The notes under the pieces are model-generated. The model searched no databases. It saw only the letters and a list, made by a program, of their open reading frames with translations, and had not been told where the DNA came from. This document shows, piece after piece, positions 1 through 8,698 of a stretch of 64,000 nt of DNA. How positions within the stretch are numbered: position 1 is the stretch's first letter; each line of letters starts with the position of its first letter. This DNA is from Suttonella indologenes (GTDB lineage: Bacteria; Pseudomonadota; Gammaproteobacteria; Cardiobacteriales; Cardiobacteriaceae), in contig NZ_UHIA01000004.1 in the NCBI RefSeq assembly GCF_900460215.1, positions 690,001-754,000 of the forward strand, given 5' to 3'. The translations under genes were made by a program, and so were the position numbers.

Positions 1-3000
1 TTCAGGGGTTTGCGTGTTGCAATCGCCGACAAAGGGCGTGAGCGAATTCACGATAAACTGTTTTTGTCCTGAAACGTTTTCCCAACCGCCGTGCAGGGGG
101 ATGCCGACTTGGTGCACGGTTTTGCCGTCGATTTGCAGCGGCTTGATGCGTTTGGTTACCACTGCTCTAGCACGTATCCATGCGCGTTTATTGAAAATTT
201 TTACCCAGTCGCCTTTGCGGATGCCTTTTTCCGCCGCCAATTCTTCGCTGATTTCGCAGAATTGTTCCGGCTGCGCAATCATCAGCAATTTGACGGATTT
301 CGTCCAGAATTGGAAATGCTCGGTCAGGCGGTAGGTGGTGCCGACATAGGGGTATTCCACATGTGTGCCGAAGCGGTCTTTGACGCTGTCGAAGAGGCGT
401 ACCGCAGGCGATTGCACCACATTCGGATGTAGCGGATTGGTGCCGATCGGTGATTCCATCGGTTCGTAATGTTCCGGGAAAGGCCCGTCCACCATTTTGC
501 GGGCGCAGAATAGGCGTCCGACGCCTTCTTCGTTCATGATAAAGGGGTTCATGTCGGAGCCGGGCGGCTCGGTGGCTTTGAAGTCGGCAACGTCCGCACC
601 GCCCCATTTTTCGCCGTCCCATTTAATAAGGACGCGTTTCGGATCCCAAGGCTTACCGCTCGGATCGCAGGAGGCACGGTTATAGACGATGCGGCGGTTC
701 GCCGGCCATGCCCATGCCCAGTAAGGCGTGTTGCCTAAGCCGCTATCGGTGTTGTCGCGGCGGTCCATTTGGTTGCCTGCCTGCGTCCAAGAGCCGGAGA
801 ATATCCATGTGGCGCATTCGGTGCTGCCGTCGGCGCGCAATTGATGGAAGCCGTCCAATAATTCGCCTTTTTTGCGGATGAGTTTGCCGTCTTGGTCGAA
901 TAAATCGGCCAGCGCGTAGCCGTTGGATTCTTTTGCCATTTCTTCAGGCGTGGGCGCATGCGGTTTGGCGTATTTCCAAGACAGTTTGGTAATCGGCTCT
1001 GGCGCAACGCCGCCTTCCTGTTCGTACATTTCTTTGAGCAAGAGGTGCAGTTCGCCCAAAATGTCCAAATCGGGCAGGGCTTCGCCGGGCGGTTCCGCGC
1101 CCGGATGATGCCATTGCAGCCAGCGCGAGGAATTAACAATCGAGCCGGCTTCTTCGGCAAAACAGGGTGTCGGCAGGCGGAAGACTTCCGTGCCGATTTG
1201 GCTGGGATCAACATCATGCGCTTCGCCGTGGTTTTCCCAGAAAGAAGCGGTTTCGGTTTTGATGGGATCCATCACGACCATGTATTTGAGTTTGGAAAAG
1301 GCTTCGGTCACGCGATGCGCGTCAGGGAAAGAACCTTGGGCATTAAAGCCTTGCACCAACAAACCTTGCACTTCGCCCTGATACATGGATTCGGTCAATT
1401 GCAAAATATCGCGCATCTTGTCCCATTTGGGCAGCCAATCATAGCCCCAGTTGTTCTCTTGGGTGGCATTGTCGCCGTACATCCATTTGAGGAAGCTGAC
1501 AAAGAAAGCCGGTGTGTTTTGCCAATAGTTCAATTGATTGGCTTGCAGGGCTTTAGGCGTCTGTTTGTTGAGATAGTCTTGGAAGGTTTTGTGATTGGTC
1601 TCGTTGGGCAGGGTCAGATAACCCGGCAGGGAGGTGGAGAGCAGACCCAAATCGGATAAGCCCTGAATGTTAGAGTGTCCGCGCAGGGCATTGACGCCGC
1701 CGCCTGCCATACCGATATTGCCGAGCAATAATTGTACCATCGCCATGGTGCGGATGATTTGGCTGCCTGTGGTGTGCTGCGTCCAGCCGAGTGCGTATAA
1801 AATCGTACCGGCTTTATCGGGCGCCGCCATTTCGCCCCAAGCCTCTGCGACTTTGAGGAAGTCTTCTTTGCTGGTGCCGCAAATGCGGTTCATCATATCC
1901 AGCGTATAGCGTGAATAATGCTTTTTCAGTTGTTGGAAGACGCAGCGCGGGTCTTGCAGGGTCAGGTCGGTTTTGGCATGACCGTTTTCATCTAATTCAT
2001 AGAACCATGTTTCGTTGTTATAGGTAGGTTGATTAATATCGGTGCGGCTGCTGGTTTCCGGCTGTTTTTCGCCTCGCTTGGTGCGTTCGGTATCGGGCTG
2101 ATTGTAGCCGGAGAACAAGCCTTCATGGAAATCATAGCCTTCTTTGACGATAAAACTGGCATTGGTATAGGCTTTGACGTATTCCCATTGGATTTTATCA
2201 TTTTCAATCAGCCAATTGATTAATGCACCTAAGAAGGCGATGTCACTGCCTGAACGGATGGGAGCGTAGAAATCGGCGACGGCGGCGGTGCGGTTAAAAC
2301 GCGGATCGACCACAAAGAGCTTCGTACCTTTTTTCTTTTTCGCTTCAATCACCCATTTAAAGCCGACGGGGTGAGCTTCCGCCGCATTGCCGCCCATAAC
2401 CATGATGAAATCGGCGTTTTGCATATCACAGAAAGTATTGGTCATCGCGCCGCGTCCGAAGGTGGAAGCCAATGCCATAACGGTCGGACCGTGGCAGACG
2501 CGCGCCTGCGCGTCGGTGGCGATAATGCCTAAAGAACGCATCCATTTCTGCGTCAGAATCCCCGTTTCATTCGAAGAGGCGGAAGCGGTCAGCATGCCTA
2601 AAGAAGGCAGACGGTTAACGGTAACGCCCTCGGCATTTTTCTCAATGAAATTGGCGTCGCGATCGTTTTTGATATGGCGGGCGATGCGTTGTAAGGCTTC
2701 GTGCCAAGAAATGCGTTTCCATTCGTCGCTGAAAGGTTCGCGCACTTCAGGATAATGCAGGCGGTTTTCGCTATTGACGAAATCCAGCAAAGAAGCGCCT
2801 TTGGGACAGAGAGAGCCACGGCTGACCGGATGGTCGGGATCGCCTTCGATGTGAAAGATTTTCTTTTTCGCGTTTTTGGCGCCGTCGCCCAAACTGTATA
2901 AAATCGTACCGCAACCTACCGAGCAATAAGTGCAGTTATTGCGCGCTTCAAAAGCTCCGCTGAGTTTGTATTGCCGCACTTCTGCAAAAGCCGGTGCCGG

Positions 3001-3081
3001 CATGACTCCCATGACCGCAGCGGTGCAAGCGCCTGCACCTGAAGCGGTTACCTTAAAAAATTGTCGACGTGTAACCTTCAT
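1..3081 (-). CDS. fdoG: Formate dehydrogenase (FdnG/FdoG-type) major subunit, Cys variant, 3' end off window
   Basis: Large molybdopterin subunit of a membrane-bound respiratory formate dehydrogenase, oxidising formate in the periplasm and passing electrons to an Fe-S subunit. The frame is open from the ATG at 3081 to base 1 (1027 codons). It starts with a Tat motif (TRRQFFK), followed by a 4Fe-4S cluster motif (CTYCSVGC, later CPKG) and the catalytic segment ARVCHGPTV. Residues ending VGDCNTQTPE at the window edge match the extreme C-terminus of E. coli FdnG, so only about 10-15 residues are missing. E. coli FdnG/FdoG have selenocysteine in ARVUHGPTV; here the codon is TGC, so no SECIS is needed. 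An AAAGGAC ribosome site lies 8-9 nt before the ATG. The beta and gamma subunits are expected beyond the left edge. Confidence 0.95.
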   Translation of the reverse strand, partial: MKVTRRQFFKVTASGAGACTAAVMGVMPAPAFAEVRQYKLSGAFEARNNCTYCSVGCGTILYSLGDGAKNAKKKIFHIEGDPDHPVSRGSLCPKGASLLDFVNSENRLHYPEVREPFSDEWKRISWHEALQRIARHIKNDRDANFIEKNAEGVTVNRLPSLGMLTASASSNETGILTQKWMRSLGIIATDAQARVCHGPTVMALASTFGRGAMTNTFCDMQNADFIMVMGGNAAEAHPVGFKWVIEAKKKKGTKLFVVDPRFNRTAAVADFYAPIRSGSDIAFLGALINWLIENDKIQWEYVKAYTNASFIVKEGYDFHEGLFSGYNQPDTERTKRGEKQPETSSRTDINQPTYNNETWFYELDENGHAKTDLTLQDPRCVFQQLKKHYSRYTLDMMNRICGTSKEDFLKVAEAWGEMAAPDKAGTILYALGWTQHTTGSQIIRTMAMVQLLLGNIGMAGGGVNALRGHSNIQGLSDLGLLSTSLPGYLTLPNETNHKTFQDYLNKQTPKALQANQLNYWQNTPAFFVSFLKWMYGDNATQENNWGYDWLPKWDKMRDILQLTESMYQGEVQGLLVQGFNAQGSFPDAHRVTEAFSKLKYMVVMDPIKTETASFWENHGEAHDVDPSQIGTEVFRLPTPCFAEEAGSIVNSSRWLQWHHPGAEPPGEALPDLDILGELHLLLKEMYEQEGGVAPEPITKLSWKYAKPHAPTPEEMAKESNGYALADLFDQDGKLIRKKGELLDGFHQLRADGSTECATWIFSGSWTQAGNQMDRRDNTDSGLGNTPYWAWAWPANRRIVYNRASCDPSGKPWDPKRVLIKWDGEKWGGADVADFKATEPPGSDMNPFIMNEEGVGRLFCARKMVDGPFPEHYEPMESPIGTNPLHPNVVQSPAVRLFDSVKDRFGTHVEYPYVGTTYRLTEHFQFWTKSVKLLMIAQPEQFCEISEELAAEKGIRKGDWVKIFNKRAWIRARAVVTKRIKPLQIDGKTVHQVGIPLHGGWENVSGQKQFIVNSLTPFVGDCNTQTPE

Positions 3082-3288
3082 GATGATGTCCTTTAATGGC
3101 TTCGCCATTAGTTTTTTGCCGCATTTCGATGAAATGCGAGTGACTTTTATTAAGCCTTACTTATTAATTTGCCTCATGCCTAGCTTATCATAAGTCTTGT
3201 CTAAGTCATGTAGAAAAAATTTACTTATTGCACAAAAATTATCTATCATTGCACAGCACTTTCACAGCAAATCAAAGTGAGTAACTAA
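3082..3288. promoter_or_regulatory. Divergent intergenic region, formate dehydrogenase / cysteine desulfurase
   Basis: The 207-bp AT-rich gap separates two divergently transcribed genes and must hold both promoters. I see no convincing FNR-type palindrome (TTGAT-N4-ATCAA) or NarL heptamers despite the respiratory gene. A short direct repeat (ATTGCACA, near 3228 and 3250) precedes the desulfurase. No clear -35/-10 pair could be assigned by eye. Confidence 0.4.
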
Positions 3289-4422
3289 ATGATTTATTTG
3301 GATTATGCCGCTACAACCCCGCTTGACGATCGGGTGTATGCCGCCATGCAGCCTTATTTTAAAGAGCAATTCGGCAATTCCGCTTCCGCTCATGCCTACG
3401 GCTGGCGGGCGGAAGAGGCGGTGGAAAAAGCAAGAAAACAAATCGCCCAAGCTATTTGCGCCCAAGCGGCGGAAGTGATTTTTACCAGCGGCGCGACAGA
3501 AGCCAATAATCTGGCGATTAAAGGCTTGGCTGAAGCGCAAGGGCAGGGACATATCATCACGGCAGCGACAGAGCATAGCAGCGTGTTAGAAAGTGCGCGT
3601 GCCTTAGAACGGCGCGGCTTTGCGCTCAGTTATTTGCCGGTGCGTCCCGACGGACAGCTGGAATTGGACACCTTAGCCGATGCCATCCGCGCCGATACGT
3701 TCTTAGTAAGCATCATGTGGGTCAATAATGAGACGGGCTTTATTCAGGATATTGCAGGGATTGCGGAAATCTGTCGGCAAAGCGGCGTGTTTTTACATGT
3801 AGATGCCGCGCAGGCCTTGGGCAAGGTGGCAATCAATCTGCAAGAAATACCGATTGATTTGCTGAGTTTGTCCGCGCATAAAGCCTACGGGCCTAAAGGC
3901 GCGGGCGTTTTATATAAGCGGCGGCGCACAGATTTGCGATTGTTGGCACAAATGCACGGCGGCGCTCAAGAGCAGGGTTTGCGCAGCGGCACATTGCCGA
4001 CGGCGCAAATTGTCGGTATGGGCGAGGCGGCGTATCTTGCTGCTCTTGAGCGCGAACAAGATTGGCAGCACGCAGCATGTCTGCGCCAGCGTTTGCTGAG
4101 TCATTTGGATTTATCCTATGTGCAATGCAATCATCAGTTCGGCGGCGCGCCGCATTATGTGAATCTGAGCCTGCATGGCATTGTCGAAGAGAATGTATTG
4201 GGTCTGATAGAGAGAATCGCTTGTTCAAACGGTTCTGCCTGCGCTTCGGCTTATCTGGCGTCTTCATACGTTTTGCAAGCCATGGGGCTGGACGAGGCTT
4301 TGGCACGACGCAGTTTGCGCCTGAGTTTCGGGCGTAACACACGCATGGAGGATATTGACACAGCGGGTGCCTATCTTGCCGATTTATTCGCTCAATTGCG
4401 AAAAGCGGCAAAGAAAATATGA
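3289..4422 (+). CDS. Cysteine desulfurase (IscS/NifS family)
   Basis: PLP-dependent enzyme taking sulfur from L-cysteine as a protein persulfide, for Fe-S clusters, tRNA thiolation or molybdenum-enzyme maturation. The 377-residue protein starts MIYLDYAATTPLD and has the class-V aminotransferase signature with PLP lysine in SAHKAYGPKGAGVLY and the persulfide cysteine in SNGSACAS. It is about 25 residues shorter than E. coli IscS (404). No iscU, iscA or iscR is adjacent, so this may be a specialised copy. E. coli IscS donates sulfur to FdhD for formate dehydrogenase activation; the divergent position next to formate dehydrogenase makes a similar role attractive but unproven. Confidence 0.9.
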   Translation: MIYLDYAATTPLDDRVYAAMQPYFKEQFGNSASAHAYGWRAEEAVEKARKQIAQAICAQAAEVIFTSGATEANNLAIKGLAEAQGQGHIITAATEHSSVLESARALERRGFALSYLPVRPDGQLELDTLADAIRADTFLVSIMWVNNETGFIQDIAGIAEICRQSGVFLHVDAAQALGKVAINLQEIPIDLLSLSAHKAYGPKGAGVLYKRRRTDLRLLAQMHGGAQEQGLRSGTLPTAQIVGMGEAAYLAALEREQDWQHAACLRQRLLSHLDLSYVQCNHQFGGAPHYVNLSLHGIVEENVLGLIERIACSNGSACASAYLASSYVLQAMGLDEALARRSLRLSFGRNTRMEDIDTAGAYLADLFAQLRKAAKKI

Positions 4423-4472
4423 TGAAATTAAAAATGCTTAGACGAGTTTAAGTGCAAAAATCAAAAATCCGC

Positions 4473-4500
4473 TTGCTATTGACTGAAAAACGCCTATAAT
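4473..4500 (+). promoter_or_regulatory. Sigma70-type promoter of tRNA-Leu
   Basis: A perfect -10 box TATAAT (4495-4500) lies 16 nt after a -35-like TTGCTA (4473-4478), ending 14 nt before the mature tRNA 5' end. Confidence 0.7.
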
Positions 4501-4514
4501 GCGCCTCTCACTTA

Positions 4515-4601
4515 GCCTGAGTGGCGGAATTGGTAGACGCAGCGGATTCAAAATCCGCCGGTGGTGACACCGTAAGAGTTCGAGTCTCTTCTTAGGCACC
4601 A
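4515..4601 (+). tRNA. tRNA-Leu(CAA)
   Basis: An 87-nt tRNA with encoded CCA. The acceptor stem GCCTGAG pairs with CTTAGGC (one G-U). The D-loop is TGGTAGACGC, the anticodon loop TTCAAAA gives anticodon CAA (reads UUG), there is a long variable arm (GGTGGTGACACC) typical of class II tRNA-Leu, and the T-loop is GTTCGAGTC. Confidence 0.97.
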
Positions 4602-4613
4602 AATTTATTAGGG

Positions 4614-4637
4614 CAGCAAATTATTTGCTGTTTTTTT
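4614..4637 (+). terminator. Rho-independent terminator after tRNA-Leu
   Basis: Hairpin CAGCAAA/TTTGCTG (4614-4630) followed by seven T, 12 nt after the tRNA. Confidence 0.75.
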
Positions 4638-4685
4638 ATTGTTGAAAAAATCTTAAATGCAAAAAGCAATAGCGGGGTGTGTATT

Positions 4686-4889
4686 ATGATGGCGGATTAT
4701 TATGTCGTGCTAGGCCTTGGGATTGATAGCAGCAAAGAGCAGTTAGAAAAAGCAATCTCGGCTTTTGAAGCGAAAGGCGGAAATCCCAGAGAAGCCAAAA
4801 CAATGAAAGAAACCTTACTCAGCGAAGCAAGTAAAGCAAACTACGATATGTTTCTGCGTCAGAATTATCCAAGTCGTTATGCAAAGTAA
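4686..4889 (+). CDS. Small J-domain-like protein of unknown function
   Basis: About 67 residues from the ATG at 4686 (an in-frame GTG at 4677 and an ATG at 4689 are alternatives; I cannot decide). The sequence begins MMADYYVVLGLGIDSS and ends with ANYDMFLRQNY, which recalls the first and last helices of a DnaJ J-domain (DYYxxLGL ... YD). The HPD loop needed to stimulate DnaK is absent, so it is not a functional DnaJ cochaperone by sequence. It has its own terminator directly downstream and no operon partners. The gene is probably real because of the clean terminator. The J-like similarity is my reading and could be coincidental. Confidence 0.6.
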   Translation: MMADYYVVLGLGIDSSKEQLEKAISAFEAKGGNPREAKTMKETLLSEASKANYDMFLRQNYPSRYAK

Positions 4890-4923
4890 TTTTGAAAAAT
4901 TTGTGAATTAAATTTCAATAAAT

Positions 4924-4947
4924 TAAAGCGGTTGTTACCGCTTTTTT
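4924..4947 (+). terminator. Rho-independent terminator
   Basis: Stem AAAGCGGT / ACCGCTTT with loop TGTT and a T-run, 35 nt after the small J-like gene. Confidence 0.75.
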
Positions 4948-4987
4948 AATGATAAAATTGATTTTATTTTTCTATATCTTCTTGTAG

Positions 4988-5058
4988 TCGGATAAGTGGA
5001 AAAAACGACGTTATTATTTGCCTTGCTTACTAGCGATATTGCTTTTCCACTTATCCGA
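4988..5058. repeat. Long inverted repeat with 16-bp perfect arms
   Basis: Arms at 4988-5003 (TCGGATAAGTGGAAAA) and 5043-5058 (its exact reverse complement) enclose 39 nt. It sits between the converging small J-like gene and pepP, 13 nt beyond the pepP stop. It may act as a convergent terminator or be a miniature element; the arms differ from the TATAGT element families found elsewhere in the window. Confidence 0.7.
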
Positions 5059-5070
5059 GCACTATATTTT

Positions 5071-6399
5071 TTAGCGCCGCTCGGCTAGTAAAGCCTCAAT
5101 CTCGCGGATTTCTTTCGGCACGTCGGCGGTGGTGACTTCAGCCTCGCCTTCAGTAATGATAATATCGTCTTCAATACGTATACCGATGCCGCGCCAAGAT
5201 TCCTCAATCGTCGTATCGTTTGCCTGTAAATACAGGCCCGGTTCAATGGTAATCACCATATTCGGGCGGTAAATGCGCGATTCTCCGTCAATTTTATAAA
5301 TGCCGACATCATGCACGTCTAAGCCCAACCAATGCCCTGTGCCGTGCGGATAGAAGCGTTTGACTTCACCGCTATCGACCATTTCTTCCGCATTGCCGTC
5401 CACAATGCCCAAATCAATAATGCCTTGCATGAGCAAAATACTGGTTTGGCGGTGCAAATCGAGATGGCGAATGCCGGCGCGGGCATTGGCAATCGCGGTT
5501 TTTTGCGCATTAAGAACGATTTCATACAGCGCCTGTTGCTGGCGGCTGAATTTGCCGTTAATCGGCGCGGTACGACTGATATCGCCCGCATAGCCGCCGA
5601 ATTCCGCACCGGCATCCACCATAATCAATTCTCCGTCTTTAAGCGGCGCATTATTATCGTGGTAATGCAGACAGCAGGCATTGGCGCCGGAAGCAATAAT
5701 GCTCGCAAATGACCAATGGCAGCCTTGATGGCGGCGGAATTCCGCCTCAAGCGCGGCTTGCACGGTATATTCATAGGCTCCCGGACGTGCGGCGAGTAGG
5801 GCGGCGCGATGTCCTGCGGCGGAAATACGCCCCGCCTCATGCAGAAGATTTTGTTCTTCAATCGATTTAATCATGCGCATTTCGTCAAGCTCGCGGCGGA
5901 TATCGAACAAACCCTCAATCGGTGCTCCCCCGCGTCCCGTGAGACGATGAACTTCGCGCAGTAACTCGCTTAGGCGTTGGTCATTGGCGGAATTGACACC
6001 TAAAACGGAATAAATTCTCGTACTGTCCGCTAAGAGTTTGGGCAAACGCTGTGCGGCTTCTTCAAGAGGATAAGCCTCATTGACCTCGTAATCTGCCAGC
6101 GCGCCTTCCTGTCCGATAATTTTGCCCTGCCAAATCTCCAATTCGGGATTGCGAACCGCATTAAACAGCGTGTAATGCACCCCATTGCCCTGTTTGCGCA
6201 GCACAGCAATCGCATCAGGCTCGGGAAAACCGGTAAGATACCAAAAATAACTGTTTTGACGGAAAGGATAATGCACATCGCCGTTGCGCAAAGCCTCCGG
6301 CGCGGCAAACAATACCAAGACCGAACCTTCAGACAGTTGAGAGAGTAAACGCTGGCGGCGTTCTGCAAAACTTGCAGAGGAAATCACAGCTTGAATCAT
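5071..6399 (-). CDS. pepP: Xaa-Pro aminopeptidase PepP
   Basis: Cytoplasmic metallo-aminopeptidase releasing N-terminal residues before proline. The 442 residues match E. coli PepP (441). An N-terminal AMP_N domain (about 1-130) precedes the pita-bread catalytic domain. Visible metal ligands and surrounds are MVDAGAEFGGYAGDISRT, HGTGHWLGLDVHDVG and ITIEPGLY, then IRIEDDIIIT. In many gammaproteobacteria pepP leads the ubiH/visC operon; here it is followed by a convergent gene and is monocistronic. Confidence 0.96.
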   Translation of the reverse strand: MIQAVISSASFAERRQRLLSQLSEGSVLVLFAAPEALRNGDVHYPFRQNSYFWYLTGFPEPDAIAVLRKQGNGVHYTLFNAVRNPELEIWQGKIIGQEGALADYEVNEAYPLEEAAQRLPKLLADSTRIYSVLGVNSANDQRLSELLREVHRLTGRGGAPIEGLFDIRRELDEMRMIKSIEEQNLLHEAGRISAAGHRAALLAARPGAYEYTVQAALEAEFRRHQGCHWSFASIIASGANACCLHYHDNNAPLKDGELIMVDAGAEFGGYAGDISRTAPINGKFSRQQQALYEIVLNAQKTAIANARAGIRHLDLHRQTSILLMQGIIDLGIVDGNAEEMVDSGEVKRFYPHGTGHWLGLDVHDVGIYKIDGESRIYRPNMVITIEPGLYLQANDTTIEESWRGIGIRIEDDIIITEGEAEVTTADVPKEIREIEALLAERR

Positions 6400-6532
6400 A
6401 AAAACCTACATAAATGATTTAAAATAAAAAAATAATCGGTAGCCAATCTACAAAACGTCAAGATTATACGAGTATCAAAAAAGGGTTTCAATAAAAGAGA
6501 TTATTGCAAACGTAAATAAAAAGCCGCTGTGT

Positions 6533-6616
6533 TATAGTCGAGAAGTGAAGAAGTAGTACAAGAGCGTACGGTAAGGCGAGCTAATGCCATAATACTTTTT
6601 CAATTCTTCAACTATA
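6533..6616. mobile_element. Family A Correia-like MITE, internally deleted copy (84 bp)
   Basis: Ends TATAGTCGAGAAGTGA and TTCTTCAACTATA are inverted repeats of each other. The interior matches the full-length copies at 8933 and 60502 except that about 23 bp between two AGTACAA direct repeats are missing, which suggests deletion by recombination. It lies between pepP and the amino-acid-binding protein genes. Confidence 0.85.
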
Positions 6617-6639
6617 AATAGCGGTATGATTTGGTTGCA

Positions 6640-7398
6640 TCATAAATTGTACTTTTTAAGCAGGGCGGTATAAGCGCCGCTTGCCTTAGTCGCTTCAAAG
6701 CCTTTGAGAATGCGTTGATGCAAATCATCCTCACCTTTACGGGTGGCATAATTGATTGAAATTGCTTGGATATGTGAATATTGCGGAGGAATATCTAAAA
6801 TTTCAAATTCATATTGCTGATAATTATTTCTCAATGAATTGATTTCGGAAATCGGGGCGAACATAACTTCTGATTTTTCTTGAAATAATTCTTTAAATGC
6901 TAGAAAATTCGTATCGGCATCGCGAATGACAATGCTGGGATAATCTTGTTTTTGCATAGTTAGCAATTCTTTGAATTGCGGAGAGCCTTCAATAACCGCA
7001 ACTTTCGTATTTTCGCTTAAGACCGCTGCCGGCTTGGCATGTACTTTATTTTTCAAGCGAATAAATTTAAATTCATCATTGTAACTATTAATGAAATCAT
7101 AAATTTTAGCACGTTCGGCAGAACCATACATTTGACCAATAATATCAATTTCTTTATTTTCCATTGCTGCCAATACGGATGCAAAAGGCAGCGGAACGAC
7201 TTTTACATTAAAGCCGGCTTCTTTACCGATAGCTTCTGCTAATTCGATGGTAAAACCGGTTAAATGACCGTTTCCGTCAAGATAGATATAAGGAGGGGCG
7301 TTATGATTCACGCCCATTTTTAAGATTTCTGCTTGTGCTGACGTATTAAAGCAAATAGCTGTTATAGCAATGACGGCGTATGTATTTAATTTTTTCAT
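6640..7398 (-). CDS. Periplasmic amino-acid-binding protein (SBP_bac_3), copy 1
   Basis: About 252-residue solute-binding protein of the polar amino-acid ABC uptake family. I chose the ATG at 7398 because it gives a clear Sec signal peptide (MKKLNTYAVIAITAICFN...SAQA) followed by EILKMGVNHNAPPYIYLD; the frame is open further upstream but that extension would bury the signal. Family marks are the GFTIELAEAIGKEAGFNV and VIEGSPQFKEL segments. It is downstream of a close paralogue with about 84 bp between them, probably one transcript. No permease or ATPase gene is adjacent, so the partner is elsewhere or the protein works as a receptor or lectin-like surface antigen. Confidence 0.88.
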   Translation of the reverse strand: MKKLNTYAVIAITAICFNTSAQAEILKMGVNHNAPPYIYLDGNGHLTGFTIELAEAIGKEAGFNVKVVPLPFASVLAAMENKEIDIIGQMYGSAERAKIYDFINSYNDEFKFIRLKNKVHAKPAAVLSENTKVAVIEGSPQFKELLTMQKQDYPSIVIRDADTNFLAFKELFQEKSEVMFAPISEINSLRNNYQQYEFEILDIPPQYSHIQAISINYATRKGEDDLHQRILKGFEATKASGAYTALLKKYNL

Positions 7399-7482
7399 TA
7401 GTATTTTGCAACCATAAGATAAAATTGAGATTTTTATGTAAAAATCAATGATGCAGTTTAAATACCATATCATTGATAAAAA

Positions 7483-8250
7483 TTATAAATTGTATTTTTT
7501 AATTAATTCATCATACACGCCATTAGATTTAGCAATTTCAAAACCTTTTGATATGCGCTCGTGCAAAGCCTCTTCTTCTTTGCGGGTGGCGTAATTGATT
7601 GAAGTTGCTTGAATGTGCGAATACTGGCTAGGTATGTCTAAAATTTGAAATTCATATTCTTTGTAATTATTGCGTAATGAATTTATTTCAGAAATAGGTG
7701 CGAACATAATATCAGATTTTTTTTGAAATAATTCCTTAAATGTTAGGAAGTTAGTGTCTAAATCACGGATTTCGATTGTAGGATAATCTTGTGATTTCAT
7801 TGCTTGCAATTCTTTAAATTGAGGCGAACCCTCAATAACAGAGACTCTGGTATTCTCGTTCAAAGGCGAGACTAAATCTGCAGAAGTTCTATCTTTTAGT
7901 CGAATAAATTTAAATTGATCGTCATAGCTATTTACAAAATTGTAAATTTTAGCGCGTTCGGCAGAACTATACATATGACCAATGATATCGATTTCTTTAT
8001 TTTCCATAGCCTTGATAACCGATACAAAGGGTAAGGCTACGACTTCTACATCGAAGCCGGCTTCTTTACCAATCGCTTTAGCGAGTTCAATAGTAAATCC
8101 CGTTAAATCACCTTTTTCATCAATATAGATGTAAGGCGGAGCCTTATGGTTTACGCCCATTTTTAAAGTTTCTGCTTGTATTGCAGCGTTGAAGCAAGTG
8201 CTGACAAGAGTTATTGCAGCAAATTTACTTAGTTTTTTAAGATATAACAT
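7483..8250 (-). CDS. Periplasmic amino-acid-binding protein (SBP_bac_3), copy 2
   Basis: A 255-residue paralogue of the next gene, highly similar along the whole length (shared MGVNHxAPPYIY, IDIIG, MFAPISEINSLRNNY and SHIQA blocks). Sec signal peptide MLYLKKLSKFAAITLVSTCFNAAIQA. The two genes arose by tandem duplication and diverged. First gene of the probable two-gene transcript, with an AT-rich leader upstream. Ligand cannot be predicted from the sequence. Confidence 0.88.
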   Translation of the reverse strand: MLYLKKLSKFAAITLVSTCFNAAIQAETLKMGVNHKAPPYIYIDEKGDLTGFTIELAKAIGKEAGFDVEVVALPFVSVIKAMENKEIDIIGHMYSSAERAKIYNFVNSYDDQFKFIRLKDRTSADLVSPLNENTRVSVIEGSPQFKELQAMKSQDYPTIEIRDLDTNFLTFKELFQKKSDIMFAPISEINSLRNNYKEYEFQILDIPSQYSHIQATSINYATRKEEEALHERISKGFEIAKSNGVYDELIKKYNL

Positions 8251-8616
8251 TTTATTCTCGATTTAAGATAGGTAAAATTAATCATATAGCCGCTAAGTTC
8301 ATACTTGCAGCATTTGTATTATATATAAGATGAAAAAATAAACTATTATCTTTGATTTGATATTTTTATTATATGTATTTACCCTGTTGTTAATAAAAAG
8401 ATTGTATAAGTTTTTTAGAGAAAAATTCCAAGAAATTTAACTGGAGAAACTTAAATTGTAGAATTCTTGCAAAAAAAAAAGCCGTACTTTAAATGGTGAA
8501 GTACGGCAAATTAGGGGGAAAGAAATGAGAAAAAATTTCTGTTTTCACAAAATACTTCATGTCTTTTGTGCGGCAATCATACGGTATCATCCGTATAGAA
8601 TCAAGTTTTTTTGAGC
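8251..8616. other. AT-rich intergenic region without a supported gene
   Basis: This 366-bp stretch holds the leader of the binding-protein genes and a strong hairpin (8481-8507). A 29-codon reading frame at 8524 with a GGGGG-type ribosome site exists (MRKNFCFHKILHV...) but has no recognisable relatives. A small inverted repeat ATACGG/CCGTAT lies near 8580-8597. It ends at the left terminal repeat of the IS30 copy. Confidence 0.5.
8471..8507 (-). terminator. Minus-strand rho-independent terminator
   Basis: A 9-bp stem GCCGTACTT/AAGTACGGC (8481-8507) is flanked on its left by ten A, i.e. a U-tract for leftward transcription. No minus-strand gene remains immediately to the right, so the gene it served may have been displaced by the IS30 insertion. 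Confidence 0.65.
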
Positions 8617-8698
8617 TTGAATTTACAATCCAAGTGCAAAAAAAAGAAGCATTCATAATAGAGTATCATTTTGTTCCCCAACAAAAAAGGACTCTAAA

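Noticed and set aside
2460..2520. Selenocysteine UGA with SECIS in formate dehydrogenase
   Set aside because: The catalytic codon is TGC (Cys), so no recoding is needed.
3082..3288. FNR or NarL sites upstream of formate dehydrogenase
   Set aside because: No sequence fits the consensus well enough by eye.
8524..8613. 29-codon small ORF before the IS30 end
   Set aside because: Good ribosome-like site but no recognisable protein features; kept only as a remark.
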